Shown here: positions 1 through 8,843 of the stretch, in pieces
Layout: each line of letters begins with the position of its first letter
Numbering within the stretch: position 1 is the first letter of the stretch
From: Pinirhizobacter soli
GTDB taxonomy: Bacteria > Pseudomonadota > Gammaproteobacteria > Xanthomonadales > Rhodanobacteraceae
Reading direction: 5' to 3'
DNA length: 64,000 bases
NCBI RefSeq assembly: GCF_015905305.1
Contig: NZ_JADZLQ010000002.1
Span: 1 to 64,000, forward strand
Notes under the pieces: model-generated
The model's database searches: none
Told to the model about the DNA's origin: nothing
What the model saw: the letters and a program-made list of their open reading frames with translations, nothing else
Made by a program: the position numbers and the translations under genes

Positions 1-434
1 CAGTGCGCATTGGTCGGCAGGCTCGACGCCAGCGAGTTGCACGACAAAGGGGAGCACTCGGCCATGTTGCCCATCGTGAACGACGCTATATCGAACCCTT
101 CCAGCTTCTTGCTGATGGGAGCGACAACGTCCGTGGCAAATGGCTCGGGTTCAAACGCTTCCCAGGCCTTCTCGTCCTCGTCAAATTGAAGCTCGTACGC
201 CTCGTAGTAGAAAAGCCTTAGCCCTTCAAGGGAGATTGAGGCGGCGTTCGCCAACTCGGTGATCTCGTGCGGCGAATTGAATAGCCAATACCCGTTGTGC
301 TTCCAATAGTCGACGTAGTCGGCGAAAGGCTTTGAAACGCAACCGCTGAGCGAGTAGACGTCTGCCACATGCGCGGCCGTCAACCATTCAGGACGGTCGG
401 CGACATGCTTGTAGAGATATCCCAGCGGGATCAT
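1..434 (-). CDS. Uncharacterised small protein, copy 1 (3' end beyond window)
   Basis: The frame opens with ATG at 434 (MIPLGYLYKHVADRPEW) and runs without a stop to the window edge, about 144 codons. It matches the complete gene at 8391-8843 over its whole visible length with about 16 base substitutions and no indels. Identity stops at the start codon: upstream DNA is unrelated, and unlike copy 2 no clear Shine-Dalgarno sequence precedes the ATG, so this copy may be poorly translated. The product is acidic and soluble-looking, rich in aromatic residues, with no signal peptide or membrane segment. It is the last visible gene behind the RHS toxin and its small downstream genes, where spare immunity genes often accumulate, so an orphan immunity or toxin-associated role is possible. 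I do not know the family's function. Confidence 0.6.
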   Translation of the reverse strand, partial: MIPLGYLYKHVADRPEWLTAAHVADVYSLSGCVSKPFADYVDYWKHNGYWLFNSPHEITELANAASISLEGLRLFYYEAYELQFDEDEKAWEAFEPEPFATDVVAPISKKLEGFDIASFTMGNMAECSPLSCNSLASSLPTNAH

Positions 435-436
435 GT
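1..436. repeat. Direct repeat, left copy (partner 8410-8845)
   Basis: Bases 1-436 align to 8410-8845 at a constant offset of 8409, with about 16 mismatches by eye and no gaps. The repeat covers the coding sequence of the MIPLGYLYK protein and ends within two bases of its start codon. Its left end is cut by the window, so the true length is unknown. Both copies are in the same orientation and bracket the whole RHS toxin locus. Confidence 0.9.
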
Positions 437-551
437 AAGGTCCCAGAGGTCCATGGAGGTGGCAAAGTCGACGCGAGATAATTCCAAAGAAGGGCGCGAC
501 CCCTTCCCCATCCGGTCGACTACATCGAACCACCTATTCTGCTCCCACCAC

Positions 552-872
552 CTATAAAATCGTCACGTGAGCCGTAGCTGTGCGGCCTTCACACAAATCG
601 AAGCTCTCGCCCGTCCTTAGTCTATCCAAGGGCGCGGCTGGCGAAAGAAACCTCGCTCTAGCATTAAACTCGGTGTGTTGAGCTTCCGTCGTATCGAATT
701 CAAGCACCACGCTCCACGTGTCGCCGTTTGGCCAGTCTGTATCCTCAGCAAATCTGGCTACCGTGGAGTAAATTCCACTGGAAGGTCGGTTTAGCTTGGA
801 TTGTGACCAAGCAACTCGAACGCGGACTGTTTTTCTCACACTACACGCCCCTTTCTGCTCGTCGCCTTGCAT
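552..872 (-). CDS. Small hypothetical protein downstream of the immunity genes
   Basis: This 106-aa frame follows the second immunity paralogue. The preceding gene stops at 875-877. Candidate starts are ATG at 872 (MQGDEQKGACSV), GTG at 878 (a GTGA overlap) and TTG at 881, so translation is probably coupled. The C-terminal part (ARARFLSPAAPLDRLRTGES, then FDLCEGRTATAHVTIL) resembles the short beta-barrel pattern (LxxGxxFxLxEGxxxxAxxxI) seen in small proteins with an EF-Tu domain-2-like fold. That similarity is from memory and weak. The gene sits in the RHS toxin locus, so a second immunity or accessory role is possible. No signal peptide or membrane helix is visible. Confidence 0.5.
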   Translation of the reverse strand: MQGDEQKGACSVRKTVRVRVAWSQSKLNRPSSGIYSTVARFAEDTDWPNGDTWSVVLEFDTTEAQHTEFNARARFLSPAAPLDRLRTGESFDLCEGRTATAHVTIL

Positions 873-874
873 TG

Positions 875-1237
875 TCACCAAACGATATCCATCTTCCCTC
901 TTTGGTGATGGAAAGTTCCTGCCTCTACTTGTACCCGCGAGTCCTGGTCTAGTGGCAAGGTAAGTGTCATGCCGTTCTTGAACGAGATCTTGAAAAATTC
1001 ATCGGGCTGCTCTTCTGCGCTGTCGACTACTTGACCGATCAACTCACATATCTTGTCTCGAAAACCAAGCTCTCTCGTGTCGCCCGGAGGTAGCGTCACA
1101 ATAGGATCTGAGAACATATACATCAGAGGTCCGTTGAAATCCACGCCCACGTAATCTTGTACAAAGAGAATAGCGCTGACGGGATTGTCGGCCACACTTG
1201 CAAGAAAGTTCGCTTGATTGCTTGTCTTACTAGTCAT
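875..1237 (-). CDS. Putative immunity protein, second paralogue
   Basis: This 120-aa protein (MTSKTSNQANF...) aligns without gaps to the 120-aa product of 1473-1835, and roughly three quarters of residues match, including VGVDFNGP, PGDTRELGFRDK, ELIGQVV, MTLTLPLDQ, SRVQVEAGTF and the final DIVW. The frame stays open upstream to 1390, but the alignment to the paralogue begins exactly at the ATG at 1237, so I start there; the upstream 51 codons look unlike the paralogue. It probably arose by tandem duplication of the immunity gene and may protect against a related toxin tail. The function is inferred only from its position behind an RHS toxin gene. Confidence 0.6.
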   Translation of the reverse strand: MTSKTSNQANFLASVADNPVSAILFVQDYVGVDFNGPLMYMFSDPIVTLPPGDTRELGFRDKICELIGQVVDSAEEQPDEFFKISFKNGMTLTLPLDQDSRVQVEAGTFHHQRGKMDIVW

Positions 1238-1472
1238 TGTCGGCGGGTCTATGGAAACGTGACGCAGGGCGACTTTCTCGACCTTGGCGAAAAAACAGTG
1301 CATGAAGCGGTCGTGGCTCCAGCCACGCCACACAAACAACTCGGCCTGTTTTCTTCCTGATCCGCACCGGACGGTTACCTCGAATCGCAAGGATGGGTTG
1401 ATTCGCTCAGCAATTCGCCCTGATCACTCATAACAGCACTGTCGAAGTACCGCGCCTTCCTTTAATACGCGG

Positions 1473-1835
1473 CTACCAGACAATGTCCGTTACACCTCTA
1501 TCACTTCGAAAGGTCCCAGCCTCAACCTGCACGCGCGATTCTTGGTCAAGCGGGAGCGTCAGCGTCATTCCGCTCTGAAAAGTTATCTTGAAAAATTCAT
1601 CCGGCACTTCTTCAACGATCGATACAACTTGACCAATCAATTCACACATTTTGTCTCGAAAGCCAAGTTCTCTTGTGTCTCCGGGAGCAAACGTGACGAT
1701 AGGCTTCGAGAACATGTACAGCACGGGACCGTTGAAATCCACACCAACATAATTTTGAACGAAGATGATCGCGCTTACGGGGTCATCCTGAACATTTTCA
1801 AGAAAAATTTTTCGATTGATGGTTTCAGTGATCAT
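1473..1835 (-). CDS. Putative immunity protein of the RHS toxin
   Basis: The start codon at 1835 overlaps the stop codon of the RHS gene (ATGA at 1832-1835), so the two are translated together. That is the usual arrangement for a polymorphic toxin and the protein that neutralises it. The 120-aa product (MITETINRKIFLENVQDDP...) has no signal peptide or membrane segment and should act in the cytoplasm. It begins with a hydrophobic strand-like part (AIIFVQNYVGVDFNGP) and ends DIVW. I cannot place it in a named immunity family. The DNA is visibly AT-richer than the RHS core, like the toxin tail it follows, which suggests the tail and this gene arrived as one cassette. A paralogue lies about 235 bp downstream. 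Confidence 0.65.
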   Translation of the reverse strand: MITETINRKIFLENVQDDPVSAIIFVQNYVGVDFNGPVLYMFSKPIVTFAPGDTRELGFRDKMCELIGQVVSIVEEVPDEFFKITFQSGMTLTLPLDQESRVQVEAGTFRSDRGVTDIVW

Positions 1836-4800
1836 TTGGGCGGCCCGAAAGGTATGTGTCGAATAGGGTCGTTATCTGGAACCGTACGACCTGTGAAAGG
1901 GTCAATTCCTTGGTTGGTTTTATTTTCGTAGGTCGCGTAACCATAAGGATACGGGTACTTCCCCGTAGTGGTTGGGTCCATTATGCGCACGCCCGTTGTC
2001 TTCGGATCGAATCCATTGCCTCCACTCCCGCCCTCATAACGATATCCCTTGCCGTTCGGAACAGGCTCTGGTCCCTCTGCGCCATCGGGGATAGGCACCA
2101 CAGTACCGTCAGGAGCGACAACAAAATTCGGGCTATTGCGCCGAGAACTTCCTGGACTGCTCATTTCTTGAGCAGCATCGAAATCTCTAGCCGCACATTC
2201 GCCTAACGGCGCGAACTCCGAAGCCGGTATTGGTGGTACGTATTGAGTATGGTCGGCGCGATTTGCCGCCTCCCTCGCCTCCTCCGCCGTTTGTCGATCA
2301 AGCCTTTCGATCTCCCGGTTGACTTCCGGAATATTTTCTTCGATCGCATCTTCGTCCGGCGGCCCACCAAACAGTCCAGATGGATCGACCATGCTAAGCG
2401 GTCTGCTTGCGGCATAAGCAAAGGTCGAGGGACCTCCTGCCAACTCTAAAGGGTCGCTAGTAAGGTACCGACCTACCGACGGATCGTAGTAGCGGCGGGC
2501 GTTGTAGTTGAGGCCGGTCTCGGCATCGGCATACTGCCCGGGGAAGCGTAGATTAAAAAGGTACGAGCCGGTCGGGGCCTTTTCGCCAAACGAATTACCT
2601 GCGAGAACCCAGGCCCAAACAACGTTGCCGACGGAATCGGTCACCGCGCGCGGCGTTCCTACAGCGTCGGCATGGATATAACGTACGGCTGTTGCCGTAC
2701 CTGAAGTGTCCAGTACCGCCACGGGCAAATCGCCGAGCCAAACGTAGGATCGAGGCGTCGAGTTACCCGTCTCCGCTAAAACATGCCCCGCTTCATCATA
2801 GGTGAACCGCGCCGAAGCGGGACTACCACCTGCAGAGGTCCGGGCCACGCGTTGCGCCAACGCGTTGTAGGTGTAACTGCCAACCGTCCCGCCGTTGAAT
2901 TGCGCGAGTGTCAGCTGACCACGTGCATCGTAACCAAAACCGTAGGTCCCACCAGCCTGCGCCACAGCTGTGGTATTGCCTGCTCCATCATTGGCCCGCG
3001 CCAAATTGCCAACCGCCGAAACCTGGTGCGTGCCAGCTGTATAGGCAACGGTACCGTTGTCAACCACGCCACCCGATTTCGACAGGCGGTCCCCGGTGCC
3101 ATTGTAGGTATATGTCTCCAACGCCGCGCCTGCTGCACTGAACGTACCGGTCAGGCGGCGCAACGGATCATAGCTATAACTTTCCGTTGCAGGGCTCGCG
3201 CCGGGGTTATCGCCCTGCGCGACCACATCACCCATGGCACTGCGCGCCAAGTGTTCGGAAAATCCAGGTGCCACGACATCGTTGAGCTGATAGTTAGCGT
3301 CGTAGCCGCGCGTCACCGTTGCCCCGGAAGCCAGCGTGTAGCCCGACAGCGAGCCAAACGGTAGGTAAGTTGCGGCGGTGATAATCGGTGTGACTGCCCC
3401 GCCTGGTGCCGTAACGGAAACAGTAGTCGTATTGCCCAGCGTATCGTGGCCGTAGTTCACCTTGCTGCCATCGGCCCGGGTCTCGCTGAGAAGTCTATTT
3501 CCAGGCGTATAGGTGTAGCTGGTGATATCAAGTTGGCCTGCAATCGTTTGCCTCTGCTGGCTGACATTCCCCTGCCGGTCATAGCAAAAGCTGGTCGTCA
3601 CCCCAGCATCGACCATTCGTGTCAAATGCCCGGCCGGAAATGAGGCCGTGCATCCGGTAACGGTATTGGCTTCATCGTAGAAGTAACTCGTGTCCGCGCC
3701 GGTTTGAGAGAAGGTTTCCGACACCTTTCGGTTAAGCGCATCGTAGTGGGTCGTTCGAGTGATGCCCCTGGCGTCCTTGCGCGTGGCTTCATTGCCGGCC
3801 AAATCGTAGGTGAAGGTCGAAAGGCCGGTGTCGGGGCTAGTCAAACTCTTCCGCTGACCATAGCCATCAAAGGCCTGAGTGGTCAGCAGCCCGTTCGGAT
3901 CCGTCACCTGCGTCGTATTGTCCAGCGCGTCGTAGAGATAACCGATGGTCGTGTTGGCAGTCGGGCCAGTGCCCGCACTGTCCTGGATGACATTGGACAC
4001 GCGGTTGAGTGGGTCATATACGCGTTGGGACTGTGTGCCAACGCCATCCGTCGACTTGACCAGATTGCCATTGGCATCAAAGCCATCGTTGGGCACAGTG
4101 AACACCGCACGTCCCATCGCGTCCTTCTTCGACGACAGCAACCCCGTTGCCGTATAGCCCGATGTCCGGCTGCTTACGATGTGCTGACCGCCGTCGATGA
4201 TCTGAACACCGGTGACCTGACCCGCTGCATTCAGGAACTGGGCGAGTCTGTTGGCTTTCCCGTCAACCGTTCCCACCAACCGATGCGCGTCATCGTAGAG
4301 ATAGGACAAGACCACCCCATCGGGATCGGTTAACGAGGAAACGTGGTCGAAATGGTCATACACGGTAGACCAGGTGGCATCAGCCGCCGATGGCGTGCCA
4401 TCACTATTGGCCCGGACGATCAAGCTTTTGACGTTGCCGTTAACATCGTAGCCATAGTCCGTCACCACCCCATTGCTCGACACGGCCCGGGTAGGCCGCC
4501 CCACTGCGTCGTATGTCGGGTACCTAGTAACATGCCCAGCCGCATCGGTCACCGACGCTACATCGCCGAAGCTATCGGAATAGGCATAGGTGATGACATC
4601 GACCACATCCGTGCGCGGGCCGTCCACCGTCAGCAGCAACCCGACTTTCGGACAAGCGGTGCTCACCGCATCGCAGTAGGTATAGACCGTGCGCCGTACC
4701 GATACAGGCGCCGTCCCGGTTGGCGCACAGGTGTAGCTGGCATTGGCTTCGGCATCGAATACGCAGGCCGCGGTCGTCTGACCCCTGGCGTTATAGGCCC

Positions 4801-6448
4801 AAGCTTGCTTTGCAACGAGCTTGCCCGATGCATCGGCCAGGGTCCGGGTCAAAGGCTTGCGCAGGTTGATATCCCACGTGGTTACGTGCTTCCGGGCGAC
4901 CGATGTGCCGAAGGCCTCTGTGCGTGAGGTCTCCAGACCCGCGGTGTTGTATTCGCTGACGGTTTGGTAGCCGCGGAAATCGGTATGGACCGTAGGATTG
5001 AAGCTACCGTCATAACTGATGGCCGCACTCGATCCACAAGACAGGCAGAAGCCGTCGACGCTGGATAGCTTCGCCCGCTTGTTAACGATCGAATAACCCA
5101 TCGTGCGAGCGACACCCTCGGGAAACGTCACCGTACTGGTCGTTGAGGTGTAAGCCACCGACACCGCATTGGCCCCTGCGGGTTGGGATGCGCTGGTTAC
5201 GGCGCCTGTCGTGTCGTAGGTCCAGGATGTGATCGGTTTGCCATCGTCTTCTATCGCCGACAGCGTGTCGATGGCATTCACTGGGGTGAAGTCGAATGTG
5301 CGGATAAGCCCGTTGGGATAGGTGATTTTCGTGATGTAGAGGGGGCGGGAATGGGCATACCGGATGGCTTGGCCATCCGGACCTGTCACGGTCGCCAACA
5401 TGTTGGAACTATCGTAGGTCAGCTGAAGATGACGACCCACGGGATCCGTTACGGTGATCAGAAGCCCAGCTTCGGAGGCGATCGACGTTGAGGTCGTACT
5501 GGTGCTGTAAGCGAGGGTCGTTACATGGCCCGTATCGTCCGTAATGGTCTGAAGCACGCCATTGCCGTCGAAATGCTCGTGATTCAGGGTGTCGGGCCGG
5601 AACACGTCAAACGCGGTAACCGTACCATCCGCTTTTTTCGAAAGCGTCATCTGGACGTGCACGTCGGGCCGCGCAGTGATGACCGGCGGCCGCTGCGTGT
5701 AATCGATAGAGGCGGGTTGGAGGGTGCCGTTGATATAGGCAAACTGATATTCCTTCCCGTCTTCGGTGTCGTAGAGCACACCGGCGGGAACATTCGGCCC
5801 AGCCTGCTGTTGGTAAAAGATCCGGCGAACATAGTTCGTGGTCCAGTTCACTCCGACCTGGCCGCTGCGGTCGATGGAATTGAAATAGCGGACGAATGCG
5901 CTGGTGCTGGTGTTGTAGTAACGAGCGAACCGAAGCCACGTTCCCCAGTGGCCGTCCTCCTGAACTTCGAAGCCGTTGCCGGTGGCTGCATTGATGGGGT
6001 CTCCCACGTTTGGGGAGGTGCCGTCACAATCGCAGTCGGCGCCATCGTTGGCGCTATCACTGAAAGGTATCCACGTGCCCTGGATCTGGCCTATCTCGAC
6101 AGATTCGCACCAGCCGCCCGCACCGGTGACCGTGGTGAGGTTACCCTCGGTCTCCAGGGTGTACCCAGGGCATTGATCGCCATTGTTGACGTCTTGCAGG
6201 AGGATGGCATCCGCCGCTTCCTTGATGGTCAGGAACGACCCAGGAATGGCGTCATCCTCGCCGGGGTTGGCGTAGTAAGGCGCACCGTATTGCCCCATGG
6301 TTGCGGGCGCCGCCTGCGCGATCGCCGCCTGGTGCCAGGCACCCGACACGAAACCCATAATGATTACGATGATCGATATCAAGGAAGCGCGAGCGGCGCG
6401 CACTCTTTGGTCCGCGAACTTTCGCGGCAGCAGCTTCCATCCAAGCAT
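1832..6448 (-). CDS. RHS-repeat polymorphic toxin, secreted
   Basis: I start at the ATG at 6448 (MLGWKLLPRKFADQRV), preceded by GGGGA at a suitable distance; a GTG at 6487 in the same frame has no ribosome binding site. The N-terminus is a signal peptide (basic stretch, then SLISIIVIIMGFVSG). Next come the entry domain typical of RHS proteins (GDPINAATGNGFEVQEDG, DUF6531-like), many YD repeats (YDANGN, YDPLNR, YDALDN, YDLAGN) and the shell-closing core with GLNYNARRYYDPSVGRYLTS and DPSGLFGG. The variable tail of about 176 residues follows and ends in a compact domain with the words GKGYRYEGGSGGNG, TGVRIMDP and DPIRHIPF. Tails in this position are normally toxins; I cannot name the activity. 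The tail DNA is AT-richer than the core, and the ATGA-coupled next gene is the candidate immunity gene. Confidence 0.85.
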   Translation of the reverse strand: MLGWKLLPRKFADQRVRAARASLISIIVIIMGFVSGAWHQAAIAQAAPATMGQYGAPYYANPGEDDAIPGSFLTIKEAADAILLQDVNNGDQCPGYTLETEGNLTTVTGAGGWCESVEIGQIQGTWIPFSDSANDGADCDCDGTSPNVGDPINAATGNGFEVQEDGHWGTWLRFARYYNTSTSAFVRYFNSIDRSGQVGVNWTTNYVRRIFYQQQAGPNVPAGVLYDTEDGKEYQFAYINGTLQPASIDYTQRPPVITARPDVHVQMTLSKKADGTVTAFDVFRPDTLNHEHFDGNGVLQTITDDTGHVTTLAYSTSTTSTSIASEAGLLITVTDPVGRHLQLTYDSSNMLATVTGPDGQAIRYAHSRPLYITKITYPNGLIRTFDFTPVNAIDTLSAIEDDGKPITSWTYDTTGAVTSASQPAGANAVSVAYTSTTSTVTFPEGVARTMGYSIVNKRAKLSSVDGFCLSCGSSAAISYDGSFNPTVHTDFRGYQTVSEYNTAGLETSRTEAFGTSVARKHVTTWDINLRKPLTRTLADASGKLVAKQAWAYNARGQTTAACVFDAEANASYTCAPTGTAPVSVRRTVYTYCDAVSTACPKVGLLLTVDGPRTDVVDVITYAYSDSFGDVASVTDAAGHVTRYPTYDAVGRPTRAVSSNGVVTDYGYDVNGNVKSLIVRANSDGTPSAADATWSTVYDHFDHVSSLTDPDGVVLSYLYDDAHRLVGTVDGKANRLAQFLNAAGQVTGVQIIDGGQHIVSSRTSGYTATGLLSSKKDAMGRAVFTVPNDGFDANGNLVKSTDGVGTQSQRVYDPLNRVSNVIQDSAGTGPTANTTIGYLYDALDNTTQVTDPNGLLTTQAFDGYGQRKSLTSPDTGLSTFTYDLAGNEATRKDARGITRTTHYDALNRKVSETFSQTGADTSYFYDEANTVTGCTASFPAGHLTRMVDAGVTTSFCYDRQGNVSQQRQTIAGQLDITSYTYTPGNRLLSETRADGSKVNYGHDTLGNTTTVSVTAPGGAVTPIITAATYLPFGSLSGYTLASGATVTRGYDANYQLNDVVAPGFSEHLARSAMGDVVAQGDNPGASPATESYSYDPLRRLTGTFSAAGAALETYTYNGTGDRLSKSGGVVDNGTVAYTAGTHQVSAVGNLARANDGAGNTTAVAQAGGTYGFGYDARGQLTLAQFNGGTVGSYTYNALAQRVARTSAGGSPASARFTYDEAGHVLAETGNSTPRSYVWLGDLPVAVLDTSGTATAVRYIHADAVGTPRAVTDSVGNVVWAWVLAGNSFGEKAPTGSYLFNLRFPGQYADAETGLNYNARRYYDPSVGRYLTSDPLELAGGPSTFAYAASRPLSMVDPSGLFGGPPDEDAIEENIPEVNREIERLDRQTAEEAREAANRADHTQYVPPIPASEFAPLGECAARDFDAAQEMSSPGSSRRNSPNFVVAPDGTVVPIPDGAEGPEPVPNGKGYRYEGGSGGNGFDPKTTGVRIMDPTTTGKYPYPYGYATYENKTNQGIDPFTGRTVPDNDPIRHIPFGPPK

Positions 6449-6653
6449 TCGAATTATCCCCAGTCCGAAGGCGTGATCCCTTCCCACGCCGAGCGTCCGG
6501 AGTATTGCCGCTAGCGGTTTTTTTTAGAGCGCACTAATTCGAAAAAACTATGATGGCTGAACGAAAATGGTATGTATTTTCGGCAACAACGACTCAGGCA
6601 TGAAGCTCAACTGTCCTGCGCTTCTCCAAACCCGCCCTCCCCCAGCCTTCTGG

Positions 6654-8108
6654 TTAGCCGGAAGACTTGGCTGCGGGCGCCGGCTGTGGCGGGGACGGCT
6701 GCAGGGGCGGCAACGGACCCGGCTGGATAACGCAATGCTTAACGGCTTCAGTGCCAGTCGCTGCTCCATCCCCGGGGAAGTCCTCCTGATAACCGGCTGC
6801 GCTCTTTTGCGACTCGGTGCTCTGACAAAATACTGCTACCAGCCCGCTGCCGTAAACTTTGTTGTCAGCGATGCCGGTCACTTGATAGCGCACGAGCACA
6901 CTCGCCTGCATAAGCAGAAGCTGCGACTTGGCCCATGTTGTATAGGTGCCCGCACTGGCGACATTAGCTCCGAGCGCGACGTCAAGCAGGAACACCAGCG
7001 ACGGACGCGGCTTGCCTTGTTCGGGTTCGGCCTGACTTGCTCGATAAACTTGGTAGCTCCGGTTCATGGCTGCCAACGCGAGGCCGATTTTAGGCTCATA
7101 CGTGGTTGGGCTTGAGACTCCAACACCGCCGAGCTGATCGATTTTCCCAAGGGCCGATTTGAGCTGGGTATCAGCGTCATCGATCTGCTGCAATGCGCTC
7201 GTGCAATCGCTGCTCCCGTTGGACTTCCCAAGCGATTTCCGTCGGGCTGATACCGCACCCTGGTTGACTACCATGGACTTGCGAATGGCATCGAGCCGGT
7301 CGAACAAGTCGGGCTTGTACATGCCATCTGGCGTAACGACGTTTCCCTTGCTGAGAAGCGCCCCGGTCACCACAGCTTCCACATCGGCCTGCTCAAGCCC
7401 AGACGATCCGGGCTCGCCGCGTTCCACCGTGGCTGCAAACCTGCCAACGATCGACACAAGCGTGCCGACCCCTAGATCGACCCCTGCCAGAAGCGCATTG
7501 GCGTGTGGAAAGGCCACACTCAACGCCGCCGTGCTCTGGGTTGAAGCAGCGGCCGCTGGTGCCGTACCCGACTTGATCTGGGCCTCATATAGATTTGACT
7601 GTGCGTACAGATTCGCTCTAGCCAGCACGCTTTCAAGGTGCCGCTGAGTAGTTGCTGCCGCAGGTGCCGCGCAAGCCTTCGCCGGAATGTCCTTGATTTC
7701 GCTCACCTGGAGCGCGACCGCTTGTTCGATCTCACCGAGTGCATGGTCAATCGTGCGACCCTGTGGCGCAGCCGGTGAATAATCTTGCAGCCTGCCCAGG
7801 ACGCATTTGTTGGTGCTATCACAACTTCCGGCAATGCCATCCGCGATAGTAGTGCCTGCGCGCTGCAGTGCTACCGCCGCGAGAAAGCTCGCAAGGTTGG
7901 GCTTGGTTGCACTGGCCTCACCCGCGCCAGGCTTAGGCGTGTCGGACGCCGGTACATCGGGCGCCCCACCTACGGTACCCGCCGCCGCAGGTGCATTGGC
8001 ACCTTTGATAGCCGGGGCCGGGCCGGGCTTTTTTGCTGCTGCAAGGGAGGTCGGCTCAATGAGGACCAGTGCCAGGCCACCCAGCAACAGGGACCAAATC
8101 GCATTCAT
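6654..8108 (-). CDS. Secreted Ala-rich protein of unknown function
   Basis: This 484-aa protein starts at an ATG preceded by an excellent ribosome binding site (GAGGTGATCC). It has a signal peptide (MNAIWSLLLGGLALVLIEPTSLAAAKK), then a low-complexity Ala/Pro/Gly linker to about residue 70. A mostly helical body follows, with paired cysteines (GSCDSTNKCVLG, SSDCTSALQ, VFCQSTES, KHCVIQPG) suggesting disulfides in the periplasm. The C-terminus is proline-rich (PGPLPPLQPSPPQPAPAAKS). It lies about 200 bp upstream of the RHS gene on the same strand, so the two could be co-transcribed. It might help export or present the RHS protein, but nothing in the sequence shows this. I recognise no named domain. 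Confidence 0.7.
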   Translation of the reverse strand: MNAIWSLLLGGLALVLIEPTSLAAAKKPGPAPAIKGANAPAAAGTVGGAPDVPASDTPKPGAGEASATKPNLASFLAAVALQRAGTTIADGIAGSCDSTNKCVLGRLQDYSPAAPQGRTIDHALGEIEQAVALQVSEIKDIPAKACAAPAAATTQRHLESVLARANLYAQSNLYEAQIKSGTAPAAAASTQSTAALSVAFPHANALLAGVDLGVGTLVSIVGRFAATVERGEPGSSGLEQADVEAVVTGALLSKGNVVTPDGMYKPDLFDRLDAIRKSMVVNQGAVSARRKSLGKSNGSSDCTSALQQIDDADTQLKSALGKIDQLGGVGVSSPTTYEPKIGLALAAMNRSYQVYRASQAEPEQGKPRPSLVFLLDVALGANVASAGTYTTWAKSQLLLMQASVLVRYQVTGIADNKVYGSGLVAVFCQSTESQKSAAGYQEDFPGDGAATGTEAVKHCVIQPGPLPPLQPSPPQPAPAAKSSG

Positions 8109-8390
8109 GGATCACCTCGAGGGATGTCTGTGAATCCTGCCAGCGGGCCGGGCCCGTGCTCCCCGCACCGGCCCAGGCATAGTTTCAACATGTAGCGGAT
8201 GTTGTTCCCACGCCAAATGAATCCTTCTCTGAAACTCAAAGAAGTGATCTTCAAGGAACTGCAAGATCCCCAGTTGCGAAAACGTGGCCCTGGCCAAGCT
8301 CATGTAACCCAATGTGCGATAGAGCGCTACTGGCCGAACGTTATAGCAGCGGCCCATGACTGAGGCCCGCCACACTTTCTTTCGCGGCGG

Positions 8391-8843
8391 TCACAAGGTC
8401 AGCGGCACACAGTGCGCATTGGTCGGCAGCCTCGACGCCAGCGAGTTGCACGACAAAGGGGAGCACTCGGCCATGTTGCCCATCGTGAACGACGCTATAT
8501 CGAACCCTTCCAGCTTCTTGCTAATGGGGGCGACAACATCCGTGGCAAATGGCTCGGGTTCAAACGCCTCCCAAGCCTTCTCGTCTTCGTCGAATTGAAG
8601 CTCGTACGCCTCGTAGTAGAAAAGCTTCAGCCCTTCAAGGGTGATCGAGGCGGCGTTCGCCAACTCGGTGATCTCGTGCGGCGAATTGAATAGCCAATAC
8701 CCGTTGTGCTTCCAATAGTCGACGTAGTCGGCGAAAGGCTTTGAGACGCAACCGCTGATCGAATAGACGTCTGCCACATGCGCGGCCGTCAACCATTCAG
8801 GGCGGTCGGCGACATGCTTGTAGAGATATCCCAGCGGGATCAT
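8391..8843 (-). CDS. Uncharacterised small protein, copy 2
   Basis: This 150-aa frame begins MIPLGYLYKHVADRPEWLTA at an ATG with GGAG about 9 bases upstream, and ends NAHCVPLTL. It is the complete second copy of the gene cut by the left window edge. From memory, proteins with this opening and the ECSPLSCNSLA motif are usually some 40 residues longer, continuing past the N-HC motif. If that is right, this copy is truncated at its C-terminus just beyond the visible edge of the repeat. It has no signal peptide or membrane helix. Its function is unknown; position around an RHS locus makes an immunity-like role possible but unproven. Confidence 0.65.
   Translation of the reverse strand: MIPLGYLYKHVADRPEWLTAAHVADVYSISGCVSKPFADYVDYWKHNGYWLFNSPHEITELANAASITLEGLKLFYYEAYELQFDEDEKAWEAFEPEPFATDVVAPISKKLEGFDIASFTMGNMAECSPLSCNSLASRLPTNAHCVPLTL

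Noticed and set aside
6508-6525. CCGCTAGCGG followed by eight T, plus strand, upstream of the RHS gene
   Set aside because: It looks like a terminator, but no plus-strand gene precedes it and the stem has almost no loop.
8112-8375. 87-codon minus-strand frame (MWRASVMGRCYNVRPVAL...) between the repeat gene and the 484-aa gene
   Set aside because: GTG start without ribosome binding site, Arg/Pro-rich end and no family resemblance; it stays only a weak possibility.
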